From NCBI RefSeq assembly GCF_016908655.1, contig NZ_JAFBEI010000004.1, positions 1-64,000 on the forward strand: a stretch of DNA of 64,000 nucleotides, in the 5' to 3' direction. A model generated the notes under the pieces. The model did not search any database. It was not told the origin of the DNA and was given only the letters and a program-made list of their open reading frames with translations. Below, piece by piece: positions 17,232 through 25,217 of this stretch (position 1 is the stretch's first letter; each line of letters starts with the position of its first letter). The translations under genes and the position numbers were made by a program. Origin of the DNA: Streptococcus saliviloxodontae. Its GTDB lineage: Bacteria > Bacillota > Bacilli > Lactobacillales > Streptococcaceae.

Positions 17232-18749
17232 ATGACGTATTTTTTGAGTATTGATTATGGGGGAACAAACACTAAGGCCATCATATTTGATGATAAAGGA
17301 AATCAAATCGCCGTTTCTGCCTTTGCAACTCTAAAAATTGAAGAAGTTAGCGGTCAGCGTGAGGTTGACCTTGCAGAGACTTGGAGAGCGATTAGCCAGG
17401 CCATTCGTTCTGTAATTGGTAAGGCAGCAATTGCTCCTGAAGAGATTGCTGGGGTAGCTTGTATTGGGCATGGTAAGGGGCTTTACCTATTGGATAAGAA
17501 TGGACGAGAATTTACTAGAGGTATTTTGTCGACAGATGGTAGGGCACAGGAGTTAGCTAAGCATTTTGAAGAAAATATAGCTCAAATTTGGCCTCTAACA
17601 CAGCAACATGTGGTTGGTGTCCAAAATCCAGTTCTCCTAGCTTGGCTAAAAGAAAATAAACCTGAAATTTACCAAGAGATTGGTGCGGTACTATCTGCTA
17701 AAGACTACGTTCGATTTAAATTAACCGGACGTATTAACCAAGAATTTGGGGATGCTTCGGGTAATCACTGGATCAATTTTCGAACGGGAACTTATGACGA
17801 TAGGATATTTGATTTCTTTGGTATCCCAGAAATGCGTGCGGCCCTTCCTGACTTAGTTGACTACGCTGAAATTGTAGGAGGAGTCTCTGAGGAAGCAGCC
17901 CATCAGACTGGTTTAGCGGTAGGAACTCCAGTTGTAGGTGGTCTGTTTGATATTGATGCCTGTGCTATTGGTTCAGGGGTTTTAGACGACCAGACCTTTA
18001 GTGTGATTGCGGGGACTTGGAATATCAATACCTATCCTAGTAAGACTGCAGCTGGAAAAGCTAGTGGTCAAATGAACTCATACTTTCCCAATCGAGATTT
18101 CCTTGTAGAGGCAAGTAGTCCAACATCTGCAGGCAATTTAGATGCCATGCTTAGGATGTTAATGTCCGAAGAGATGAGAAATGCGAAAGAAGCAGGTCAG
18201 TCTATTTATGATAGTTTGGAAATTTTTCTAGAAGAGACAGACGCATCCTATCAACCTTTGATTTTCTTTCCATTCTTATATGGTTCAACAACAGGTCAGG
18301 ATGCTAGCGCGTGCTTCTTTGGTTTGAAGACAAGTTCAAGCAAGTCTCAAATGATTAGAGCTGTCTATGAAGGAATTGCCTTTGCACACAGACAACACAT
18401 TGAGGATTTGATTGAGACACGTGGTCAAAAACCAAGTACGATTCGTTTAACAGGTGGAGCAACTAATTCTAGGGCTTGGATGCAGATTTTTGCAGATATT
18501 CTTCAGACCCCAATCGAGGTAGTTGAGGGGACAGAGCTAGGTGGATTAGGAGGAGCGATTGCTAGTCTTCAAGCGCAGTCAGGATTGGGCCTAGAGGATG
18601 CTGTTGATAAGATGGTCAGAGTCAAAGAGCGTTTTGAACCTAACAATTCAGAAATGACCGTGTATAATAAGAAGTACCAGGTTTATAAAGAATTGCTTGC
18701 TGCGATGAGTCCTGTTTGGCAGTCGTTGCAAGAGCTTGAACATGTATAA
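17232..18749 (+). CDS. FGGY family carbohydrate kinase (L-xylulose kinase/LyxK-like)
   Basis: A 505-residue two-domain sugar kinase. The ATP-binding N-terminus is FLSIDYGGTNTKAIIFD, GHGKGLY follows near residue 80, and the C-terminal FGGY half contains RLTGGATNSRAWMQIFADIL and GGLGGAIAS. It resembles L-xylulose/3-keto-gulonate kinases and xylulokinases; the exact sugar is not decidable from sequence. I start at 17232 with AAGGAG upstream, rejecting the ATG at 17214. It precedes an epimerase gene by nine bases. Phosphorylation at this step would compensate for a non-phosphorylating EIIC. Confidence 0.8.
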   Translation: MTYFLSIDYGGTNTKAIIFDDKGNQIAVSAFATLKIEEVSGQREVDLAETWRAISQAIRSVIGKAAIAPEEIAGVACIGHGKGLYLLDKNGREFTRGILSTDGRAQELAKHFEENIAQIWPLTQQHVVGVQNPVLLAWLKENKPEIYQEIGAVLSAKDYVRFKLTGRINQEFGDASGNHWINFRTGTYDDRIFDFFGIPEMRAALPDLVDYAEIVGGVSEEAAHQTGLAVGTPVVGGLFDIDACAIGSGVLDDQTFSVIAGTWNINTYPSKTAAGKASGQMNSYFPNRDFLVEASSPTSAGNLDAMLRMLMSEEMRNAKEAGQSIYDSLEIFLEETDASYQPLIFFPFLYGSTTGQDASACFFGLKTSSSKSQMIRAVYEGIAFAHRQHIEDLIETRGQKPSTIRLTGGATNSRAWMQIFADILQTPIEVVEGTELGGLGGAIASLQAQSGLGLEDAVDKMVRVKERFEPNNSEMTVYNKKYQVYKELLAAMSPVWQSLQELEHV

Positions 18750-18758
18750 GGAGAAGAT

Positions 18759-19496
18759 ATGGTAAACAGAAGTGATTTAATCATTAATAGTATTGCCTTT
18801 TTGGATGACGTAAATAAAGGTCATCGTCAGATTGAGTTTTTAGATAAGGTTTCAGAACTCGGTCTTCATGCATTTGAGGTGAGACGTGAGTTTCTAAAAA
18901 ATGGTGAAACGGAACTTACAGAAATTCGTCAAGAAGCTGACCAAAAGCAGATTAAGCTCTATTTTAGTGTCAATGAGGATCTTATTGTGAACAATAAGAT
19001 CAATCCAAATCTTGCGACTCTTTTTGAAGAGGCAGAGATTCTAGGTGCCCCTTTTATTAAGTTAAATATCGGTGATGCTAGTCAAGTCAGTTTGGTGGAG
19101 CTAGAAAGCCTCAAAGATATTCTTGATGGTCCGATTGGTCTTCGTCTTGAAAATAATCAGACGCCTGGTCATGCCAGTCTTGCCAACTGTAAGCATATCA
19201 TGAAATTGGTTGAACAAGCAGGCTTACCTATCCGCTTTGTGTTTGATACGGCAAATTGGATTTGGGTGAGTGAATCTATTGAGGAAGCAAGAGAGCAGCT
19301 TGAGCCTGTCACAAGCTACTTACATTGTAAAAACTATCAGTTGGAAGACGGTCAGCCTAAGATTGCTAGCTACTATGACGGCTTGATTGATATTGAAGCC
19401 CTAGAAGAGCAATTCTCACATCTAGATGCGGTAGCTTTTGAATACCCAGCATCATTTGAACAATTAAAAGCAGACGTAGCCCGTTATCTTGGTTAG
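18759..19496 (+). CDS. Sugar phosphate isomerase/epimerase (TIM barrel, AP endonuclease 2 family)
   Basis: A 245-residue protein of the xylose-isomerase-like TIM-barrel family (PF01261). Acidic and His residues in GLRLENNQTPGH, RFVFDTANWIW, YLHCKNYQ and AFEYPAS match the metal-site spacing of hexulose- and pentulose-phosphate epimerases. It is shorter than UlaE (287) and not a close copy. It follows the kinase directly with AAGGAGA as binding site. It probably acts on the phosphorylated product of that kinase. It is the last gene of the nested cluster. Confidence 0.75.
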   Translation: MVNRSDLIINSIAFLDDVNKGHRQIEFLDKVSELGLHAFEVRREFLKNGETELTEIRQEADQKQIKLYFSVNEDLIVNNKINPNLATLFEEAEILGAPFIKLNIGDASQVSLVELESLKDILDGPIGLRLENNQTPGHASLANCKHIMKLVEQAGLPIRFVFDTANWIWVSESIEEAREQLEPVTSYLHCKNYQLEDGQPKIASYYDGLIDIEALEEQFSHLDAVAFEYPASFEQLKADVARYLG

Positions 19497-19510
19497 ATTA
19501 AGAACATCGA

Positions 19511-19566
19511 AAGTCGAGACTATTTCATCAGCTAGATTATCCTAGTGGGATTAGCCTCGGCTTTTT
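19511..19566 (+). terminator. Rho-independent terminator of the nested cluster
   Basis: AAAGTCGAGACTA (19511-19523) pairs with TAGCCTCGGCTTT (19553-19565) with one mismatch and one G-U pair, and T residues follow. A small inner CTAG/CTAG stem sits in the loop. Confidence 0.75.
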
Positions 19567-19653
19567 GATTTCCTAACCTTAGGAGTATTTGAATTCATTT
19601 AAAAAAATGATATACTGATTAAATGGAAACCTTTTCAGATTAGGAGAGATAAT

Positions 19654-21339
19654 GTGATTTTACTTGATAATAAAAGCTATGATCTACTGGCTTATTTGAT
19701 AAAATTAGAAGAACCAGAGACCATAATGGCTATCTCTAAGCACTTGAATCAATCTCGACGTAAAATCTATTATCATCTGGATAAAATTAATGAAGCTTTA
19801 CCGTCTGATATAGACCCGATTATTTCCTTTCCAAGGATTGGTATCGTACTGACGGAAGTGCAAAAACAGGCTTGTCAAGCGATACTAGATGATCTGCATG
19901 ATGATAGTTATGTGATGAGTATTGAAGAAAGGCTACAACTGATAGAAATCTTTATTGCCATTTCAATGGAGCGCGTGACTATTGAGCGTCTGATGCAGCT
20001 GACTTTTTTATCACGTAATACGGTTCTGAATGACTTGAATACTATTCGTAATAAATTAAGTTTAGAAGAGTACAGTATTCGACTTCAAGTAACAAAGGCT
20101 AGAGGATACTTTCTGGATTGTCACCCTTTATCTAAGATTCAGTATATTTATCGTTTACTTTTTGAGATTTACACCAAAGGGAGTCGTAATTTTATTGATA
20201 TCGTTGAGGAACGATTAAGTGATTCTGTCGGCTATGAGCAGTATTTTTCAGAACAGTTGCTCCAGTACCTAAAAGAGAGTCTAGCTTCTGCTAACCAAAA
20301 ATTAGGTAAAAAGTTGAATCCGCAAGACAAACGCTTTATGTTACAGATTTTACCCTATCTGCTTGCCTCTTATCATAATACCGTCATGACCGATCAAGAA
20401 AGAGAGGAAGTGGAGAGAGACTTTGCCTTGACGCGTCAAAAGAAAGAGTATCAGTTAGCTGAAGAAATTGCGAAAGGGGTCCATGACCAATTTGGTCTTA
20501 AAATGGATGATATTGAAATCAGTTTAATTGCAATGCTGTTATTATCCTATCGAAAAGATAGTGATGACCATTTGGATAGTCAAGAATATGATCGTATGCG
20601 TGAGGTTCTCACCCAATTTTTAGAAACGCTGAAGAGTCGCTATCAATTACATTTCAAGCACCAAGATGAGCTATTGAAGCAATTGATGACACATAGTAAA
20701 GCGCTCTTGTATCGCAAGACATACGGTATTCTCTCTGGGAATCCACTGACAGATCATATTAAAGAAAAATATGAAAACCTTTTTCTAATGGTGTCGTCCT
20801 GTGTTGATATTTTGGAGAATGCCTGGTTCATCAGCTTATCAGATGATGATGTTGCTTATTTTGTTATCCATATTGGCGGTGAGATTAAACAGTCTCAAAA
20901 TCAAACTCAGGATAAGGCTCACGTTGTCATCGTTTGTGATGAAGGGATTGCTATTAAGAAGCTCTTACTTAGTCAATGTCATCGTTATCTTCCCAATTGT
21001 AATATTGATGCTGTTTTTACAACAGAACAGTATCAAAGTGTTCTGGATTTGATGGAGGTGGATTTTATTATCTCTACAGGAGATTTGATTCAAGCTGATT
21101 TTCCCGTGATTACGGTATCACCTATTTTGACAGATGATGATGTGGTTCGCCTGATTCGATTCGCCAAGAAGCAAGGCCAAGAAGCAGGTCAAGATTTTGA
21201 GCAATCTTTGGAGAAATTACTGACACAGTATGTTGATGATGACAGAGATAGATATGCCTTGAAATCGCAAATTGAAAAGCTTATTAACCGTGAGTTGTTA
21301 GAAGATATCCTAAGTACTAGATTGTATAAATTGGATTAA
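19654..21339 (+). CDS. ulaR: BglG/PRD-type transcriptional regulator, probable UlaR
   Basis: A 561-residue PTS-controlled regulator. The N-terminus has two helix-turn-helix regions (about 18-40, HLNQSRRKIYYHLDKI, and 105-130, LTFLSRNTVLNDLNTI), followed by two PRD modules (about 170-300 and 305-410). A IIB-like domain starts at about 420 with HVVIVCDEGIAIKKLL. No IIA domain is evident at the end. It is a DNA-binding activator rather than an RNA antiterminator. The start is GTG at 19654 with AGGAGA upstream; an out-of-frame ATG overlaps it. Between the two ula operons it is the natural controller of both. Confidence 0.8.
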   Translation: MILLDNKSYDLLAYLIKLEEPETIMAISKHLNQSRRKIYYHLDKINEALPSDIDPIISFPRIGIVLTEVQKQACQAILDDLHDDSYVMSIEERLQLIEIFIAISMERVTIERLMQLTFLSRNTVLNDLNTIRNKLSLEEYSIRLQVTKARGYFLDCHPLSKIQYIYRLLFEIYTKGSRNFIDIVEERLSDSVGYEQYFSEQLLQYLKESLASANQKLGKKLNPQDKRFMLQILPYLLASYHNTVMTDQEREEVERDFALTRQKKEYQLAEEIAKGVHDQFGLKMDDIEISLIAMLLLSYRKDSDDHLDSQEYDRMREVLTQFLETLKSRYQLHFKHQDELLKQLMTHSKALLYRKTYGILSGNPLTDHIKEKYENLFLMVSSCVDILENAWFISLSDDDVAYFVIHIGGEIKQSQNQTQDKAHVVIVCDEGIAIKKLLLSQCHRYLPNCNIDAVFTTEQYQSVLDLMEVDFIISTGDLIQADFPVITVSPILTDDDVVRLIRFAKKQGQEAGQDFEQSLEKLLTQYVDDDRDRYALKSQIEKLINRELLEDILSTRLYKLD

Positions 21340-21400
21340 GCATTTTTGATAATGTATTAGTTTTAGTCGAACTACTGACTATATGAACACTGAATAAGAG

Positions 21401-21432
21401 AGTCTGGAAGAGTTTCCAGGCTTTTCTTTTTG
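21401..21432 (+). terminator. Rho-independent terminator after ulaR
   Basis: AGTCTGGAA (21401-21409) pairs with TTCCAGGCT (21414-21422), followed by TTTTCTTTTT. Confidence 0.8.
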
Positions 21433-21703
21433 GAGGCCTAGGTTAGTCATCAGTTTGTGCCGTTGAAGCCAGTGATAGAGGCTGTTAAAGTGGTCAAAAA
21501 GTCATAGATAAAGGATTGAGTCTCTAAGCGATTTATGCCGTAAAAGTTAGTTGACAAAAAGCTAGGTCAAGTTAGACTGGAAGAAGGCGGTTAGTCAGAA
21601 TGAAGTTCAGCCAAGCACTTCTGATATTATATCGAATGCTGAAGCAAAACCTTTTGCAAGTACTTTTGTTTTAGTGTTCAGTAACAACTTGGTAGTCTAA
21701 CTC
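21433..21703. other. Unexplained 270-bp intergenic stretch between ulaR and ulaG
   Basis: No complete gene is seen. On the minus strand a short uninterrupted stretch encodes a protein-like DHFNSLYHWLQRHKLMTNLG, and a perfect GATATAATATC lies near 21626-21636. It could be a degenerate gene or mobile-element remnant, or carry a small RNA. I could not identify it. Confidence 0.35.
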
Positions 21704-21780
21704 AGTACAATTTTGAACACAAAAGTGTGTATTTCTTGGTCTTTTGTGAAAGCGTTTTTAGAGTTATACTAATAGTGTAG
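21704..21780 (+). promoter_or_regulatory. ulaG control region: UlaR-type operator, cre site and promoter
   Basis: This 77-bp stretch is nearly collinear with 6371-6447 upstream of ulaA. It has the same TACAnTTTTG - AACA - CAAAAGTGT inverted repeat, the same TTGGTCTTTT, a cre site TGAAAGCGTTTTTA (21747-21760, one mismatch) and TATACT at 21765-21770. No consensus -35 box is present. The similarity ends before the ribosome binding site. Confidence 0.72.
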
Positions 21781-21815
21781 AAAAAATAAAGAAACAAAAT
21801 TTGGAGGAAAAACAA

Positions 21816-22907
21816 ATGGGCAAAGTACAAGAAATAACACGCGAATCATGGATCTTAAGCACATTCCCAGAATGGGGAACTTGGCTTAATGAAGAAATCG
21901 AAGAAGAAGTTGTCCCAGAAGGAAACTTCGCCATGTGGTGGCTAGGTAACTGTGGTGTTTGGATTAAAACACCTGGTGGAGCAAATGTTGTTATGGACCT
22001 TTGGGCTAACCGTGGTAAAGCAACTAAGAAAGTTAAGGATATGATTTGGGGTCACCAAATGGCTAACATGGCTGGTGTTCGCAAATTGCAACCAAACCTT
22101 CGTGTACAACCAATGGTTATCGATCCATTTGCTATCAACGAACTTGACTACTACCTTGTATCACACGTTCACTCAGACCACATGGATATCTCAACTTCAG
22201 CAGCTATCCTTAACAATCCAAAACTTGACCATGTTAAGTTTGTAGGTCCAAGTGGCTGTGCTGATATTTGGAAAGGTTGGGGTGTTCCAGAAGAACGTAT
22301 CCAAGTTGTTAAACCAGGTGATACTTTCGAATTCAAAGATATCAAAGTAACAGCAGTTGAGTCATTTGACCGTACATGTCTTGTAACACTTCCAATTGAT
22401 GGTTACGAAGAAAATGGCAACAGCCTTAAAGGACTTCCAGTAAGCGATGACCTTATGGCAAGTAAAGCCGTTAACTACATTTTTGAAACACCAGGTGGAA
22501 CAATTTACCACGGTGCAGACTCACACTTCTCAAACTACTTTGCAAAACACGGTCGCGACTTCAAGATTGATGTTGCTATCAATAACTACGGTGATAACCC
22601 AATCGGTATCCAAGATAAAATGACTTCAATTGACCTTCTTCGTATGGCTGAAAATCTTGGTGCAGAAGTTATCATCCCAGTTCACTACGATATCTGGTCA
22701 AACTTTATGGCTTCAACAGATGAAATCATCGAACTTTGGAAAATGCGTAAAGAACGCTTGCAATACAAATTCCATCCATTTATCTGGGAAGTTGGCGGCA
22801 AATACACTTATCCACAAGATAAAGATAGAATTGAATACCACCACCCACGTGGATTTGATGACTACTTCTTGGAAGATTCAGATATCCAATTCAAAGCTCT
22901 TCTATAA
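21816..22907 (+). CDS. ulaG: L-ascorbate-6-phosphate lactonase
   Basis: A 363-residue metallo-beta-lactamase-fold enzyme that opens ascorbate 6-phosphate to 3-keto-L-gulonate 6-phosphate, the substrate of UlaD. The metal motif HVHSDH is at residues 117-122 (His117, His119, Asp121, His122), with further ligands in GADSHFSN and VIIPVHYDIW. The start is ATG 21816 with TGGAGG upstream, not the TTG at 21801. It is split from ulaABCDEF by the nested cluster and ulaR, but shares the operon promoter signature. Confidence 0.95.
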   Translation: MGKVQEITRESWILSTFPEWGTWLNEEIEEEVVPEGNFAMWWLGNCGVWIKTPGGANVVMDLWANRGKATKKVKDMIWGHQMANMAGVRKLQPNLRVQPMVIDPFAINELDYYLVSHVHSDHMDISTSAAILNNPKLDHVKFVGPSGCADIWKGWGVPEERIQVVKPGDTFEFKDIKVTAVESFDRTCLVTLPIDGYEENGNSLKGLPVSDDLMASKAVNYIFETPGGTIYHGADSHFSNYFAKHGRDFKIDVAINNYGDNPIGIQDKMTSIDLLRMAENLGAEVIIPVHYDIWSNFMASTDEIIELWKMRKERLQYKFHPFIWEVGGKYTYPQDKDRIEYHHPRGFDDYFLEDSDIQFKALL

Positions 22908-22950
22908 TAAAACTAGTCATATTAAATACTCCCTTAATTTTAAATTCAAG

Positions 22951-22982
22951 TCCGCATGTCGCACGAGATGTGCGGATATTTT
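22951..22982 (+). terminator. Weak terminator after ulaG
   Basis: TCCGCA (22951-22956) pairs with TGCGGA (22971-22976), followed by TATTTT. The stem is short, so some read-through into the transketolase gene is likely. Confidence 0.5.
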
Positions 22983-23103
22983 AGCAAAATGAGTATCTGA
23001 TACTTATTACGATAGCAGTAGTCACATTTTTATTACGCTTTCATTATTGATTACTGGTATTGTAGTATTATTGGAAACTTATTGTTACTGGAAAGGAAAA
23101 ATT

Positions 23104-25077
23104 ATGTCAGATCTATCAGTTAATGCTATTCGATTCCTTGGTGTAGATGCCATTGAAAAATCAAAATCTGGTCACCCAGGTGTTGTTATGGGCGCTGCAC
23201 CTATGGCATATAGCCTTTATACTAACCATGTGCGTGTAACGCCACAAGTTCCAAACTGGATTAACCGTGACCGCTTTGTTTTATCAGCAGGTCACGGATC
23301 AATGTTACTTTACGCTCTTCTTCATCTTATCGGTTATGAAGATGTTTCTATTGAGGAAATTAAAAACTTCCGTCAATGGGGTTCAAAAACACCAGGTCAC
23401 CCAGAGTTCGGACATACTCAAGGTGTTGATGCGACATCTGGTCCTCTTGGACAAGGAATTTCAACAGCAGTTGGTTTTGCTCAAGCTGAACGTTTCCTTG
23501 CTGCAAAATACAATAAAGATGGTTTCCCCATCTTTGATCACTACACTTATGTAATTGCCGGTGACGGTGACTTTATGGAAGGTGTATCTGGTGAAGCATC
23601 ATCATACGCTGCTAAACAGAACCTGGATAAATTGATTGTTCTTTATGATTCAAACGATATCTGTTTGGATGGTGAAACAAATGATGCCTTTACAGAAAAT
23701 ATCCGCGCTCGCTACGAAGCTTATGGTTGGTACACAGCCCTTGTTGAAGATGGTACAGATGTTGCTGCAATTAGCAAAGCTATTGAAAAAGCAAAAGCAG
23801 CTGCTAAACCAAGCTTGATTGAAGTGAAAACAGTTATCGGTCATGGTGCCCCAACTAAAGGTGGTACTAATGCTGTTCACGGTGCTCCTCTAGGTGCTGA
23901 AGAAACAGCAGCAACTCGTGAAAATCTTGGATGGAACTATGCTCCGTTTGAAGTACCAGAAGAAGTTTATGCTGACTTCAAAGAAAATGTGGCTGATCGT
24001 GGTCAAGCGGCATATGAAGCTTGGAGCGCTTTGGTAGATGAGTACCGTCAAGCGTATCCAGAAGAAGCTGCACAGGTTGATGCCATCATTGCAGGAAAAG
24101 ACCCAGTGACAATCACTGAAGCAGATTTCCCAGTTTACGAAAATGGCTTCTCACAAGCCACTCGTAACTCTTCACAAGATGCTATTAATGCAGCAGCTGC
24201 TGTTCTTCCAACCTTCCTCGGTGGTTCAGCTGACCTTGCTCACTCAAACATGACTTACATCAAAGAAGATGGACTTCAAGATGCAGAGAACCCACTTAAC
24301 CGTAATATTCAATTTGGTGTGCGTGAATTTGCTATGGGTACTGTTTTGAATGGTATGGCATTGCATGGTGGACTTCGTGTTTACGGTGGTACATTCTTCG
24401 TATTCTCTGACTATGTTAAAGCTGCTATCCGTCTATCAGCTCTTCAAGGTCTTCCAGTGACTTATGTCTTTACTCACGATTCTATTGCTGTCGGTGAGGA
24501 TGGTCCAACCCACGAACCAATCGAACACCTTTCAGGTCTTCGTGCGATTCCTAACTTGACAGTCCTTCGTCCAGCAGATGCTCGTGAAACACAGGCTTCA
24601 TGGCATTATGCGCTTACAAATGCGTCAACTCCAACAGCTCTTGTCTTGACACGTCAAAACTTAGAAGTTGAAGAAGGCTCAAGTTTCACATCTGTTGCTA
24701 AAGGAGCTTATGTCACTTATGAATCAGGACCAGACTTCGACACTATCATCTTGGCATCTGGTTCTGAAGTCAACTTGGCTGTCAAGGCAGCTAAAGAATT
24801 GGTTGCTCAAGGTGAAAAAGTACGTGTTGTATCTGTACCATCAACTGACCTCTTTGATGCTCAATCTGATGAGTACAAAGAAGCAATCTTACCAAACAAT
24901 GTTCGTCGCCGTGTAGCTGTTGAAATGGCAGCAACCCAACCTTGGTACAAATATGTAGGCTTGGATGGAAAAGTTCTCGGTATCGATACTTTCGGAGCAT
25001 CAGCACCAGCTAATGAAGTTATTGAGAAATATGGCTTCACAGTTGACAATCTTGTCAACCTTGTCAAGAGTCTGTAA
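23104..25077 (+). CDS. tkt: Transketolase
   Basis: A 657-residue thiamine-diphosphate enzyme that moves two-carbon units between pentose and triose phosphates. The cofactor motif starts at GDGDFMEG (about residue 153). GHPG, HGSMLLYALLHL, DSIAVGEDGPTHEP and FGASAP are the usual substrate-site motifs. I start at 23104 (MSDLSVNAIRFLG) with GGAAAGGA upstream, not at 23047. Directly after ulaG, it links xylulose 5-phosphate to glycolysis. It may be a catabolic copy beside a housekeeping one elsewhere. Confidence 0.92.
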   Translation: MSDLSVNAIRFLGVDAIEKSKSGHPGVVMGAAPMAYSLYTNHVRVTPQVPNWINRDRFVLSAGHGSMLLYALLHLIGYEDVSIEEIKNFRQWGSKTPGHPEFGHTQGVDATSGPLGQGISTAVGFAQAERFLAAKYNKDGFPIFDHYTYVIAGDGDFMEGVSGEASSYAAKQNLDKLIVLYDSNDICLDGETNDAFTENIRARYEAYGWYTALVEDGTDVAAISKAIEKAKAAAKPSLIEVKTVIGHGAPTKGGTNAVHGAPLGAEETAATRENLGWNYAPFEVPEEVYADFKENVADRGQAAYEAWSALVDEYRQAYPEEAAQVDAIIAGKDPVTITEADFPVYENGFSQATRNSSQDAINAAAAVLPTFLGGSADLAHSNMTYIKEDGLQDAENPLNRNIQFGVREFAMGTVLNGMALHGGLRVYGGTFFVFSDYVKAAIRLSALQGLPVTYVFTHDSIAVGEDGPTHEPIEHLSGLRAIPNLTVLRPADARETQASWHYALTNASTPTALVLTRQNLEVEEGSSFTSVAKGAYVTYESGPDFDTIILASGSEVNLAVKAAKELVAQGEKVRVVSVPSTDLFDAQSDEYKEAILPNNVRRRVAVEMAATQPWYKYVGLDGKVLGIDTFGASAPANEVIEKYGFTVDNLVNLVKSL

Positions 25078-25109
25078 ACTCACCTGTAAAAATTGAATGA
25101 TTAACGTTT

Positions 25110-25166
25110 CCCAGTGGCATTGATTACATTGACTTTTGTCGCTATTGATGGCACTGGGTATTTTTT
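25110..25166 (+). terminator. Rho-independent terminator after tkt
   Basis: CCCAGTG (25110-25116) pairs with CACTGGG (25152-25158), extended inward by CAT/ATG after one mismatch; TATTTTTT follows. Confidence 0.65.
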
Positions 25167-25217
25167 AAAAATAAAAGTGATAAAAATCTCAAACGATAAT
25201 TGAGGAGAATTAATAAA

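Noticed and set aside
23020-23045. cre-like TTACGCTTTCA before tkt
   Set aside because: It has several mismatches to the CcpA consensus, so it is not listed as a site.
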